Shown one piece after another: positions 34,596 to 46,524 of a stretch of 64,000 nucleotides of DNA. The position numbers and the translations under genes were made by a program. This DNA comes from Malania oleifera (Eukaryota; Streptophyta; Magnoliopsida; Santalales; Ximeniaceae). The DNA lies in the NCBI RefSeq assembly GCF_029873635.1, contig NC_080422.1:14601936-14665935 (forward strand), in the 5' to 3' direction. The notes below the pieces were generated by a model, which had not been told where the DNA came from, did not search any database, and was given only the letters and a program-made list of their open reading frames with translations. Each line of letters begins with the position of its first letter. Position 1 is the first letter of the stretch.

Positions 34596-34649
<54 letters not shown>
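34596..34649. repeat. Compound (GT)n(AT)n(GTAT)n microsatellite at LTR junction
   Basis: Three adjacent simple repeats end exactly where the inverted T3 LTR begins (TGTAACGCCC at 34650). Confidence 0.9.
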
Positions 34650-34653
<4 letters not shown>

Positions 34654-35819
34654 ACGCCCAAACCCTTAAACCTGGCCCGATGCGTTATACCTGATAAAAT
34701 CCTGATAATCCATAAATCAATACGCAGTAGAAAACATAAATATAATCCCCAACCATAATAACTTAATCATACACATGCTTTCAACATATATACATATTCC
34801 CAAAAACATCCAGCATTCACAACCATTCCTTTCTTATCAACCTTAAAACATAAGACATAAACCATAAAATATTTACATTCCCAAAAGCATCATTAAAATT
34901 TTTATTATATCTCCAAAAAATGTTATAAAACCTCGAGCTCTCTAAGCTCGATCTCGAGGAGGTCCTGAAAAAGATACATTTATATTCGGGTGAGACACAT
35001 CTTAGTAAGGGAAGAAATAATATATTAAAAAAGCGTGTGGTTAACATGAGTTTATATAACAACATAATATTTAACATTTGAAAATTGTTAACATAATTTC
35101 TGAAATCATTCTCTGAACCTAATCAATCACATGCAAAAGATTTAACCCACGAGATTACCGAAGGATAAGGGTGATTACCCTCCCATACAAGTAGCACCCC
35201 TCTGCTTTGATACATTTGGCAACCCGAAAATCACTACTAAAGCATATCAGGGCACTCGCCTTACTCAGTAAGCCCCCTGGTGTTAGATTAATCTCGTACT
35301 CACACAGTTCAAACAAAGGTTTACCAGCGAAGGCCCCAAGGATAGGGAAATCTACCCGCCCATACAAGTGGGTTCCCTCTGCTCTAGTGCGTTATGTAGC
35401 CTACTACTACATCTGATACTACTAACGCACTCGCCTTTCTTAACAAGCTCGGGCAAAGAGTATGCCCCGCCCCAGTTGTAACATATTCTATTAGCATAAA
35501 TACTTCTAATATCATAATACATTATTCTTTCTATTGTTATTCAACTATTCTCATCTGTTCATGTTCATAACTTTAACATTTCATTTCATTTCACTTTAAG
35601 TAACTCTTTCCCATTTACATCGTTCACATTTCACATTTCATTCCATTTTCATTTCATTCACTCATACTACAACTGCTCTTTAGCCATCATCAGTTAGTCC
35701 ACATAGAAATGCGATAAAATCTGCTAACACAATTCCTTTTAATTGTCATCAGTTAGTCTATATAGAAATGCGCTAGAATCTGCTAACACGGCTCTTTTTA
35801 GTTCTCTTACATTTACATG

Positions 35820-36254
35820 TAGGGGTGAGCAAACGGTCGGTTCAGTGAAATTCGGTTAATTAACTGAATTAACCGAAAATTTTGGTTAATCATTTCCATT
35901 AACCGAACCGACTGAATAAGGGGTATTAACCGAACCTCATCCAACCAAATTACCTGTTCGGGTAATTTGGTTAACCGAATTTAATCGAAATTATTTAAAA
36001 CTAATTATTAAAAACAGAATTTTGGTGAAACTTAATTATTTAACATATATTAATTTATATTTTAAATTTAATTAAGTATTAAATTGGTTAACCGAATTTA
36101 TATTTCCTATTCACTGAACCGAAAATCGATTCACCGAATTTTGGTGAAGTTTAACCAAACCGACCGAACCGATTTTTTTACCCGAACCGAACTGACTAAT
36201 TTCGGCCGATTAAATCGGTTAAATTCAGGTTTTCCCGAATTATGCTCACCCCTA
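35820..36254. mobile_element. Non-autonomous hAT-type element (435 bp)
   Basis: Perfect 12-bp terminal inverted repeats TAGGGGTGAGCA / TGCTCACCCCTA with an 8-bp target duplication TTTACATG (35812-35819 and 36255-36262). The 8-bp duplication and terminal sequence fit the hAT superfamily. The interior is filled with GGTTAACCGAA / TTCGGTTAA words in both orientations and has no transposase frame. Confidence 0.9.
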
Positions 36255-37239
36255 TTTACATGGTTGCATTAACATACACAAGCAGCATAGTTCATATCAT
36301 ATTTCATTCTCAATGCATTACTTACTTAACCTGCATCTCATACATTTAACATATATTTGGACAGAACTTACATTTACTCATGCCACACAATTTAACAATA
36401 TAATTCATACATATTACTTGTAAAATAAGTCAAATCAATTTAGCATTTGAATACTGAAAATATAATTTCCATTTCTTACATAATTTTCTAGAAAATACCT
36501 TTCTCTTTTATGAGTCCATTTTCACATATACATAGCTAAATAAATGGTTTTACGATCAAAAAACATAATTTACATGGTTGGCATTTTAAAACCTATACCA
36601 AAACATATACATAAGTATAACATAATTCACTATCTTTTATTTCATAAAACCTGATTTAATATATAATTTCCCCTTACCTGACTTCCTAAACTACGCTAGC
36701 GAAATCTCGAAAAATGCCTGTGGCGCTCACCCGAACTATGACGACCTGCTTAATTTCCATTATATATATATATATATAATAAAATCAATAGCATAAATCT
36801 CAGCAGATCATAATCCACCTGGACTCGTGGGTACCAAGGATACATAAGAACACATAACGGAAGCCTAAGCAGCAGGAAACATACAATCACATTATCATAA
36901 ATACCAAAACATCCATCACAATACCATAAATACCAGAGTCACTATATCCACCGTATTTCAGTATATACATCCCAAAAACAAAATTTAGGGACATTTCCCA
37001 CAAAATTTAACTGTCTCTACTAAAATTTACCCTTCAAAGAGGGCAAACAAACAGCACTAGACCAGCGGGGCTTTTCCCGCTCTCTTATTTGGGGCTCCTG
37101 AAAAGTTTATAAAATTTTGGGGTGAGACACCTCTCAGTAAGGGAAATAAACTAATATCAGTGTGTGGCAACATGAGTATTCTGTGTTATACATATATCAT
37201 ACAGAACATAATCAGTAACTGTTATATCAAATCTGGGAA

Positions 37240-37241
<2 letters not shown>

Positions 37242-37274
<33 letters not shown>
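37242..37274. repeat. (TA)n microsatellite
   Basis: TA run within the inverted T1 LTR. Confidence 0.88.
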
Positions 37275-37279
<5 letters not shown>

Positions 37280-37509
37280 CAAAACATAGCATAACATACT
37301 GCATTTCCATAAACATACTTCATCTCATACAATAATAGTACAAAAACATTCCTAGTAGGTTAGCTGGTTGTTGTCATGTATTACCCCCACATGACTGGGT
37401 TGTGTGGCCCGAAGGCAGGACCTGACAATGGTTGACCGACCACTTCCAAGTCAAAAGTACAGTCTGTAAGTCTGATGGGTCTGCCAGACCTGGTCCGTAC
37501 ACTAGGGGC

Positions 37510-39616
37510 TGTAAGAACCCGAAGAGTGATAATGGGTTAATATATATATAGAGAGGGAAATTTAGGTAAAGGAGCAGGTTCGTCGACGAAGCCGGATTTC
37601 GTCGATGAGGCCTTTGTTGTTTTCGTCGACGAAATTCAGAACCTCATTGACAAGAAAAAGCCGAGGGGTTCAGGAAAATTTAAATATCAGGGTTCCTCGA
37701 CAAAATTGCTACCTCGTTGACGAAATCTCTGAAGACCTCGTCGACGAGGACACCAACTTGTCGACGAAGCCACTCGGGTCAAAGGCTTATAAAAGGATAT
37801 TTTGAGTTTGCTTCATTGCTAAGTTTTTAGAAAAGCTCTCTCTTTCTCTCTCTCTCTAGAACTCTCCCTCCACTCTCTCTCTCTAGTTGTCTTGGCCGTT
37901 CATTGCCAGATTCGTAAATCCAACGATACTGCGAGGATTAGTGAAGGATTCTCTACGTTTCTACTGGATTGGAATCTCGTTTCGAAGGATTTCGGGTTTC
38001 GGGCCAAAATCGAGGTAAGGCTCGGTTTTCATTTTTGATTCAGTATATGTTTAGTAGTATGGATTGTAAGTATGTTTTGTACTGTGGTTTGTAGATTTCG
38101 GAGTCTCGGTTCGTAGTTTTGAGGACCGTAGAGTTCGTAGTTGGATTTCGGGTTAAGGTAAGGGGATTTTGTTTATATCAGTCCATTTTTGAAATCAGGA
38201 TCGGTAAGCCTGTAGGCTACGATCGTATGTATGTTTTGACTACTTATTTGGGGAAATCTATCGGGTAAAAACACAGGATTTTTAGGTTACAGTTTTAGGG
38301 AAAATTTGGGATTTCAGGTATCATCTTTATTTTGTTTGGAAAACCGTTTGTCTTATTTAAACTGTATTATTGAGGTGACCGTAATCCATATTTGCATAAA
38401 TTGTATACTTGAAATGTAAATGATGTGATTTGCCGTAAACCAAATAAGTGTGGTATGTATGGATGTATGTATTTGTTCCAGGTATTTGTAAAACAGCAAT
38501 GTGGCGGCTAATTACCATACGCTGAAATGTATAGGGACGTGAGTTCCAAAATGATTCCAGGTTTTGTGAAATCGGCTATGTGGCGGCTAATTACCGTATG
38601 CCGAGAGTGGCCTGCTCTATATCCGGGGTGTGAAATATCACTAGTATGATTCGGTTGGTCACTGAAGGTGTGATCTACACCGTATGTAGCAATGGATTCA
38701 CAATGAGCCTAGGTCATCGTAGCGTAGTTTGACATATGGCAATGTAATCGGGGTGAGACTAGGTGACCTTGTGTTGTTGCGTATGTAGCAATGGATTCAC
38801 TATTGGGCCTGAGTCGTAGATCTTCTTATTTGCATGTGTAGAAATGTAATCGTCGTGAGACTAGGTGACCTTGTGTAGTTGCATATGATGCAATGGATTC
38901 ACCATTGGGCCTTGATCGTCGCAGCGTAGTTGCATATGTAGCAATGTAATCGCTGTGAGACGAGGTGACCTGGTGTAGTTGTGAACTAGTGTGACGACAC
39001 TGACCGTATGTATGTATGTATGTTGAGTATAGTATGAACTAGAATGGTTTTTTGAAAATACTGGAACTGCATGTATTTGTATGAAACTGTACGAATTGTT
39101 TCAAACTGTATCGTATGTATAGTGTTATGAAGTATGTAAAATGACACTGGTAAGCCACACACTGATACAAACTGTTTTCTTCCTTACTGAGAGGTGTCTC
39201 ACCCCGAATGTACGTACAATATTTTTCAGGGCCTTCAGGTAGCGGTAAGTAGCATCCTAACATCTGGAAGCAAGGGTGTCGTAGCTACTACTAGTACCTT
39301 CTAGGTACAAGTTTTGGTATCTAGGTTGTCAGGATAGTTTGTAGACCCCTGGGGTATGTTTTGTAATATGGGAATGTATATCCTAGATTGTATAGTATAG
39401 ACTCTAGTATGATACTGGTTATGTATAAAAGACCGTATTTCGCTGTGTATTCTGGATAGTATGGACGTTTGTGTGTATGTATGTAGGGCATCCGTTCACC
39501 CTATAGGGTTGGAGCTTCTTTGTATGTTGTATTAGGTATGTTTTAATTGATACAGAGACAGGTTAGGTTACTTAAATTCACCCCCCGGGTTCCATTTCCG
39601 AGTTCAGGGCGTGACA
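37510..39616 (+). mobile_element. Solo T2 Gypsy LTR
   Basis: 2107 bp, starting TGTAAGAACCCGAAG and ending GTTCAGGGCGTGACA, with the perfect 5-bp duplication GGGGC (37505-37509 and 39617-39621). Same family as the 5' LTR at 53134-57589. U3 dyads (TTCGTCGACGAA and variants, 37578-37770) precede TATAAAAGG near 37788. A repeated segment with GTAGCAATGGATTCAC occurs several times at 38680-38960. Confidence 0.92.
38680..38970 (+). repeat. Tandem ~85-bp repeats in T2 LTR
   Basis: Three to four diverged copies containing ATGTAGCAATGGATTCAC and GTGAGACTAGGTGACC in alternation. Confidence 0.75.
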
Positions 39617-39719
39617 GGGGCGCTCACACACTTCTTAAAAACCATATCGACCATCCAATCTCACACCACTCGTTACAGCGGCGTTAACACAAATATCATG
39701 ATCACGAAGACCATGGAGA

Positions 39720-39865
39720 CATAGCACGGCCCATACGTCGGCAAAATATATCCATAGCTCAACCCGTATGCTGGAAAATCATACACATAGCACGGCCCGT
39801 ACGCCAGAAAAACATATAAAAATCTCAGCCCGTACGCCGGTATTCCATTATAAAAATCCGTATCA
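39720..39865 (-). repeat. LTR minisatellite (T1)
   Basis: About four units with a core like CACGGCCCGTACGCC separated by ATA-rich spacers, in the same place as the array at 8545-8760. Confidence 0.8.
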
Positions 39866-41118
39866 TAATCACATTTTCAGGAAACAGTATTTCATAACAA
39901 TTTCTACTCATACCACACTGAACAAGTTTTTCATATATTAAACATACCATTATTTTCAACAGTGTTTTCTCAAACATAATTCATATGTATGAACATATTT
40001 ACTTTCCTGAAATCAAATGCTATATATACATACATTTTCTTAAAAAGAACTAGCTTAGTTTATCCCCTTACCTGATTCTTGAAAAGCCCCTAAGAAAATC
40101 TGTCCCGCACCTGCAAGATTCCCAACTCAACACCCTGGAAACAGCATTCCCCAGAACTAAAGTTCAGTATTTTTACGCATATAACACTTTCTACAATTGT
40201 CAAAAATCCAAATATTGAGTAGAAAGCCTTACCTTGGATTTGGGATGGTTTCCAACTCAGCCTCATCGACGATCCGCTCCGACAGACTTGTAGAGAACTT
40301 TCCCAGGAGCATTGTGGTGGCTTCAGATCTTCGAACTGACGGAAATCCGGCTCGAAATCTAAGAGAGAGGGAGGAGGGACCGAAGGGTAGGAGAGAGAAA
40401 AGATCTGCGCAGAAAATTTCAGCTGAAAATGAACTTTAAGCCTATTTGAACTATGGCCTTTGTCGACGAGCCACGTCACCTTGTCGACAAGGTCAATACA
40501 AAATTCGTCAAAGAACTCTCCCCTTCGTCGATGAAATTCAGAAACCCAAAAATCATCGTCTCGGTATTTCCTCGTCGACGAGCCACGTCACCTCGTTGAC
40601 AAGCCCAATTATATTTTCCTCGACGAATCCCATCCTCGTCGACTTGCTCCGGTTTCCATTTCCCTTTCTTTTATTATTTAAATACCATTATTCTTCGGGT
40701 CGTTACACGAACCCTAAATCAAAAATCTCAGTTCCATTAAATTAACTCTAAATAAAAATACTATTTTAATATTTCCTAGGGCCATAAATTCCAAATAAAT
40801 AGTTATATCCTCAAATATAAATTTTTACCTAATTCCCCAAATCCCACTCTCACTTTGGAGTGGGGCCTAGAAAATCCAAATTGGAAATTTACTCACACCA
40901 AAATGACGACAATCGCGACTGGGACCACATGGTGGTGCCCGATCATCGATTTAGCGAAAGATTTAAAGAGAAATTGAGAAATTAGGAAGAAGTTGCCTTA
41001 CCCCAGAAATGGTGTCTGCGCCACTCCCACTACAAATCCGCTCCAGTAGAAATGTCGGTGGCGGAGTTAGGAATCTAACGACACCTTCTATTTCCCGATC
41101 AGCCGCAAATCCATCGAG

Positions 41119-41123
<5 letters not shown>

Positions 41124-41175
<52 letters not shown>
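41124..41175. repeat. (GA)n microsatellite
   Basis: About 50 bp of uninterrupted AG dinucleotides in the leader region of the inverted T3 LTR. Confidence 0.95.
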
Positions 41176-41181
<6 letters not shown>

Positions 41182-41316
41182 CGGAAGCGAGAACGAAAAC
41201 TGGACATATGACGCCCAGATTTTTCATACAATTTTTTTTTTCAATAATAAATAAATTAATAATCACGTCATCCACAACATTCACAAATCGGTCACGTCAA
41301 CAATCTTACTATCATT

Positions 41317-43946
41317 CATACGACCCGACCCGCATTAGGTACCGGGTAAAAAGTTATTTTATTATACAACCTAACAGCGGAAGACAATATATACATATCA
41401 GTCAGAATACAATACCCAGAGTATCAATATACACATAAATACACAATACTATCTCATATCCAAAAACAACACAACCCTAGGGAATCACACCTCCCTAGTC
41501 CAAACTCACCTTGTAAATCCAAGTCTCAACTCCCTACTATCACGGAGCTCTATCACCCAGTCGGTCTTTGTTCCCTGAAAAATTTAGATAAATTGGGTGA
41601 GACACATCTCAGTAAGAAGGAATAAATTATGTACAGTGTGTGGCCATATGTGTTCAATTATAATACACTTTACTTTTCAAATCACCATTTCATCTGAGAA
41701 AATACACTGATATACACATTCTCATAATCGTATAGATATACAACACAAGCTTTTATAAGCTTTAAAATCATTTATCAAATTCAATAATTTCCAACACATA
41801 TTTACCGCGAAGTTCCTGAGAATAGGGAAGATTACCCGCCCATACAGGTAGCTTTCCTCTGCCCTAACACGTTATGCAACCATGCATTGCCACATCTGAT
41901 ACCTATCAGGGCACTCACCTTACTCAGCAAGCCCTCTGGCGGAGAGTTTCACTTCGCCTCAATTATTTATATTATTAACTCACACGGTTCCATTTCTCAA
42001 TTTTATCATTCTTTATTTCTCAATTTCCATTCTTTCTTTCATTTCTCATTTTAGCCAATTTTATCATTCTTTCACTTTTCATTTCCACTTTACTTTCCGG
42101 CTTATGAGTATCCTCGGTATCAAATACCAACATCGTGTCTGTAACTCATGGCTACCTTGAGGATCTTTCTATACACGCCATGCTTCCCCCCATGGCCAAG
42201 GTAGTGCGGCCCGAAGGTTGGATCTAACCGCGGTTGGCCGACCCGGTTAGATCAAATATCATATCACATATCGCGTCTGTAGTACGACTGACCGGCCTAT
42301 AACCTTGATGTGGACTCAGGGGGCCCAACAACCCTACACAATGACACAGTTGACTGTCACGTCACACACTCCAAGAGTCCGTGTGGTTGCACTAATACCA
42401 CTCGCAACGGTACCGTGCTCAATATCATAACCATCCAACAGGATTTACCACCACATACCCGCAATCATTATGCGGTATTGGCATTTCATCAATTATATTC
42501 CAGTATATCACAATTCAGTTCAATATAAATATTCTCATCATTTTCTGTGCACATTTTATCATCTCGTAATATCATATATCATATTTCATGTATTTTTCAC
42601 ATTTTCCCAAAATACTCATATCTACAATTTGTACAAACTCATTTCTCATGCAAATAATTTCCACTCACAAATAAATACCACTTTTCATTATTTTCCAATA
42701 TCAGTAATTCACAAAATCTCATTTTCCAAGCAAAACATTTCTACTCACATAATAATACCATATTTCATTATTTTTCACTAATCACATAAGTAATTCTCAT
42801 TTCAATATTTTTTTAGAAATTACTCATTGTTATATTTTACACTCCAAAATACCACAATTTAAAATCACTCAAATGCCACACGTTTATCTGATATTTATAT
42901 CATAATAATTTTCAGACAAAATATCATATGCTCATTTTCACATATTAATTCAAATAATAATTTTAAAAACACTGCTATAATTTATTCCCCTTGACTTACT
43001 GAGAGACTCATTAGGACCTAAATCTTATGCCCTTGGCGCCTGAAATTTAACTCCTGCAATTTGCATTTTTTCCAAATTAATTAATCTATTTCTCCAAAAT
43101 AATACTCATCTAACGTTCCCTAGGTTCCATATACCTCAAATTAATATTTTAATCTATTATTTAAAACCCCCACTTAATTTTCTAAATTTTGCCTGTGGGT
43201 CCCAAAATTACACCCGCGGCGCTCACCCGGGCCCTAAATTCTAGAAATCCTACTTCAGTCCTAGATGCTCAATATTTTAGAATTTCTAAATTAATACTAA
43301 TTAATTAAAAATAAGCCCCTTAATAACCCTAGTATCCCAAATTTGGGGTTTTGGCCCGACACTCCTATGACAATTTAGTCAATTGGGCTTATATTTTGCA
43401 AGAAATTAAAGAAAAAAAATAGCTTACCCCAAGGAATACGCCTACGGCGCTCCTACCACCGATCCGCTCCGGTAGAAATGACGACAGCGGCGAATAGAGT
43501 TCAGTGGTATCTTCGAATTTTTGATCGGGCGAAAATTCGTCACGAAATCGAGGAGAGAGGGAGAGAGAGAGAGAGAGTTCACGTTGCAGGAGAATAAAAA
43601 AAAAAAAAAAAAACAAAGAAGAAGAAGAAGAAGATGGGGGGGGGGTAGCTGCAGGAAAAGAAACAAATTTTTTTTTTTAAAAAAGAGTTCATCCTGAAGC
43701 TTCAAAGAAGCTTTAGGATGCTCGATTTATATATATATATATATAAAATAATAGTAATAATAATAAAAAATATATATTTAATTAATATTTATAATAATAT
43801 ATTTTATTTAAAAAATAAAAATAAATTTTAAGTATTTTTTTCTTATTTTTTTAAATTCGATTAATTAATTAATTATTTTTATTTTTATTTTTATTTTTTG
43901 AAAATCAATCCACTAATCTTCTATAACCCTTTTTAGGATTATTACA
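41317..43946 (-). mobile_element. Inverted T3-related Gypsy LTR
   Basis: On the minus strand it starts TGTAATAATCC (at 43946). It shares blocks with the T3 LTRs: a GCTCCGGTAGAAATGACG stretch near 43465, the TACCCGCCCATACAGG segment near 41835, and GGCGCTCACCCGGGCC near 43217. The left limit near 41317 is uncertain and no target duplication was found. Confidence 0.7.
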
Positions 43947-44077
43947 TGATAGAGACTTGGAGAGGGGCTGAGAGGCGCTGGAGAGTCTAGAAAGATGCAA
44001 ATTTCAATTTGCATTCTCACCTTCAAATTGCATTAAATGCAATCTTACTAACCATATTAATATTATTATATTAATAT

Positions 44078-44122
<45 letters not shown>

Positions 44123-44315
44123 ATTATGTTTTTTTATTTTTTTAAATCCAATTTAATAATGTTTAATTTAATAACTAATTAATTCAATTAATTCAATTAA
44201 TTTTTATTATTATTATTTTTATTATTATTTTTATTTTTCACACTATTCCTTTTATTTGTTTATTTATTATTTTATCTATTATTTTGTCCTAATTATTTTA
44301 ATTTTTCAGGTCTTT

Positions 44316-44355
<40 letters not shown>

Positions 44356-44607
44356 TTTAGGAAAATACTGAATTCTGGTATTGTAATAATGATTTTATGT
44401 TTTCCATTGCATAGGTGTTATCTTATGAACAGGAATATCGTCGATGCCTATTTAGGGTAAAATAATGGAAGCTTTTTTATATTCGCATGGGAATTCAAGC
44501 TAGCCACACACTAATAATAATAAAATTTGTCTTACTTAGAAGTGTCTCACCCCAGGGATAGTAATGTTGTCGCCGAAGGAAGTAGTAGTGAAGGGGCTGC
44601 CCATGAG
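43947..44607 (+). other. Mixed scrap: AT-rich DNA, LTR piece and Gypsy gag fragment
   Basis: It holds two (TA)n runs (44086-44118 and 44320-44352) and an LTR-like piece (GAAGTGTCTCACCCC near 44540). From about 44560 a gag-like reading (SNVVAEGSSSEGAAHE) continues at 52893 beyond the nested LTR 44608-52892. Confidence 0.6.
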
Positions 44608-45978
44608 TGTAGCGACCTGAAGAATTATGGTATTTAAATAATAAAGAGGGAAAAAAAGGAAATTAAAAAGGGGGCACATCAGGTCCTCATCGACGAACGT
44701 GAATTGGGCTCGTCGACGAGGGTGCGCTTCGTCGACGAGAAGATACCGAGAGGCTATTTTTCAGTTCAAAATTTCATCGACGAGGAATAGAATTCATCGA
44801 TGAACTTCCTTTGTGACCTCGTCGATGAGGTTACGTGGCTTATCGACGAAGGCCAGTGTATAAATAGCCCTAATCCGGTTTCAGCACAGATTTTTAACCC
44901 AAAACAAATTCTCTCTCTCTCTCTCCACTTCGGTTTCCACTCCTTCTCTCTAAGTTTCTAGGCCAGATTCTTGCCGGTTCAACGATCTGAGGCCACCACG
45001 ACACTCTTGGAAGAGTTCTCTTCAAATCAGCTGGAGTGGATCGTTGGTGGGGCTAGCTTGAATTTCATCCTAGATTCGGGGTAAGGCTTTCTATTCAGTA
45101 TTTGACTTTCCTGCAGCAGTAGAAAATGTAGTACGCATAGAAATACTGAATTTCTGTTCTGGGTGTAGCGAAATCTATTGAATCAGGTGTAATCCCAAGA
45201 GGGGGGGGGGTGAATTAGGTATTTAAAAAAAATTTCTAAGGTACTTAGTTACCTCTTAAATTCTTCTTATAAATTTATCCACAATTTCTTGTTACTCAAT
45301 TATGTATGTGTACGACTATTCAATCTATGCATGCAATGTACACAATTTAAATGCGAAACTGAAAATAAGGAGTGAAGGGAAGAGAGAGGGCAAATGCAAT
45401 TTTACGAGGTTCAGCCAACTTGGCCTGCGTCCTCGCCTTGAGCAACCACTCAAGGATTCACTAAAACCCTGCTCCTTAAAGTGGGACGAAACTTCCTTTA
45501 CAATCCGCTGCTTACAAGAGGTAGAGCTTTCTCCTACTCCGCTGCTTACAAGAGATACAACTCTCTCCTCGCACACTAGTTCACACACCGAACCGTGTAT
45601 ACAATAAAATCTGGAAAACAACACTCAAAACAATGCTTCTAGCAAAAGTTTGTGAGTACAATTCAATTTCCTAGCACATTAACATATGATATAACTTGAA
45701 GCTCATGAATGTATGAAAAACGATACACTCGTTTTATGTATGATATGCTTTAACACAAAAATCCCTATTTAATCAAAAACTCCCAAATAAAGAGATATTT
45801 GAAATGCCTTGGAGTCAACTAGGGTTTTTGATTCACTTTGTAAAGATACACAAGTATGTTTGAAGTGAGCTATTTAACAAAACTTTGACTTGAATACAAC
45901 TCAATAAAAATCACAAAGTTTTCCTTCAAGTTCCAATATTTTAATCAAAGTAGGTTTTTCAATAAGAAGCCCTATGAA

Positions 45979-45980
45979 CA

Positions 45981-46032
<52 letters not shown>
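45979..46032. repeat. (AT)n(GT)n microsatellite
   Basis: A TA run directly followed by about 36 bp of GT dinucleotides inside the inverted LTR. Confidence 0.92.
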
Positions 46033-46034
<2 letters not shown>

Positions 46035-46524
46035 ATATACTTCTTGAATCACAAATCAATCAACCAAGCTAACAAGTTTTTATCAAGACACGATTTTTCA
46101 AAAATCAGTTTATATATGTTAATACACACTCAAGATCAAAACCTCTTTCTAATGATAAACACGTAAAGAGATGAGAGGTTATTGAAAAGTAATAACTTAA
46201 AAGATCAAACCTTAATACTGGATGGAAGTTTAGTTGGAAGAATGAATGCCCTTTGATTTCAGTAGAGATTTGCCCAAAGAAGATGGAAAAAGACAATCAG
46301 CTCTAGGGTTTTCTCAAATCTTGCAATGAGATGTATTCTTTTCTTGTTGTGTGTCTTAGCTTTGTTTTAGGGTTTAGACATTTAGTATATATAGTATATA
46401 ACCCTTAGGATTGATCTCAGCCGTTGGATCAAAAAGATAGCTCGCGAGTTCTTTTAATAAAAAACACATTTTTAACATTCCCGCGACTTCAGGCGCCTGA
46501 GGGTAAAAGTCCAGGTGACCAAAG

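Larger units (their letters stand above)
30640..34649 (+). mobile_element. T1 Gypsy LTR, split by solo Sirevirus-like LTR, 3' truncated
   Basis: It starts TGTAGAAACCCG at 30640. The U3 has TTTGTCGACGAA-type dyads (30735-30930), TATA (CTATAAATACG near 30931) and a (CT)n leader (30979-31008). It is interrupted by the solo LTR 31215-33336 and resumes at 33342. The later part parallels 6390-7700 (AACCACATATCT near 33975). Its 3' end is lost at the (TG)n/(TATG)n run before 34650. Confidence 0.82.
36737..40707 (-). mobile_element. Inverted T1 solo LTR containing a T2 solo LTR
   Basis: On the minus strand it starts TGTAACGACCCGAAG (at 40707) and ends near 36737 (TATGACGACCTGC on plus, first bases mutated). 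The perfect 5-bp duplication CGAAC is at 36732-36736 and 40708-40712. Without the nested insert the LTR is about 1.86 kb. U3 dyads lie at 40460-40645 and the minisatellite at 39720-39865. No internal region: a solo LTR. Confidence 0.88.
34650..41230 (-). mobile_element. Inverted T3 Gypsy LTR, split by nested insertions
   Basis: Reverse-complement relative of 1-2402. The 3' end is TGTAACGCCCAAACC at 34650; the mid region is at 36680-36736; the U3/R part is at 40713-41230. It is interrupted by a hAT-like element (35820-36254) and by an inverted T1 LTR (36737-40707) whose own target duplication CGAAC lies within this LTR. The right limit near 41230 (CATACA) is a best guess; no matching target duplication was found. 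Confidence 0.8.

Noticed and set aside
40090..40479. 129-aa open frame and similar ones at 26271-26555, 45302-45607 and 48183-48479
   Set aside because: Apart from 26271-26555, which lies in the BAC2-like upstream region, these fall in LTR leader or body sequence; none has a recognisable domain or start context.
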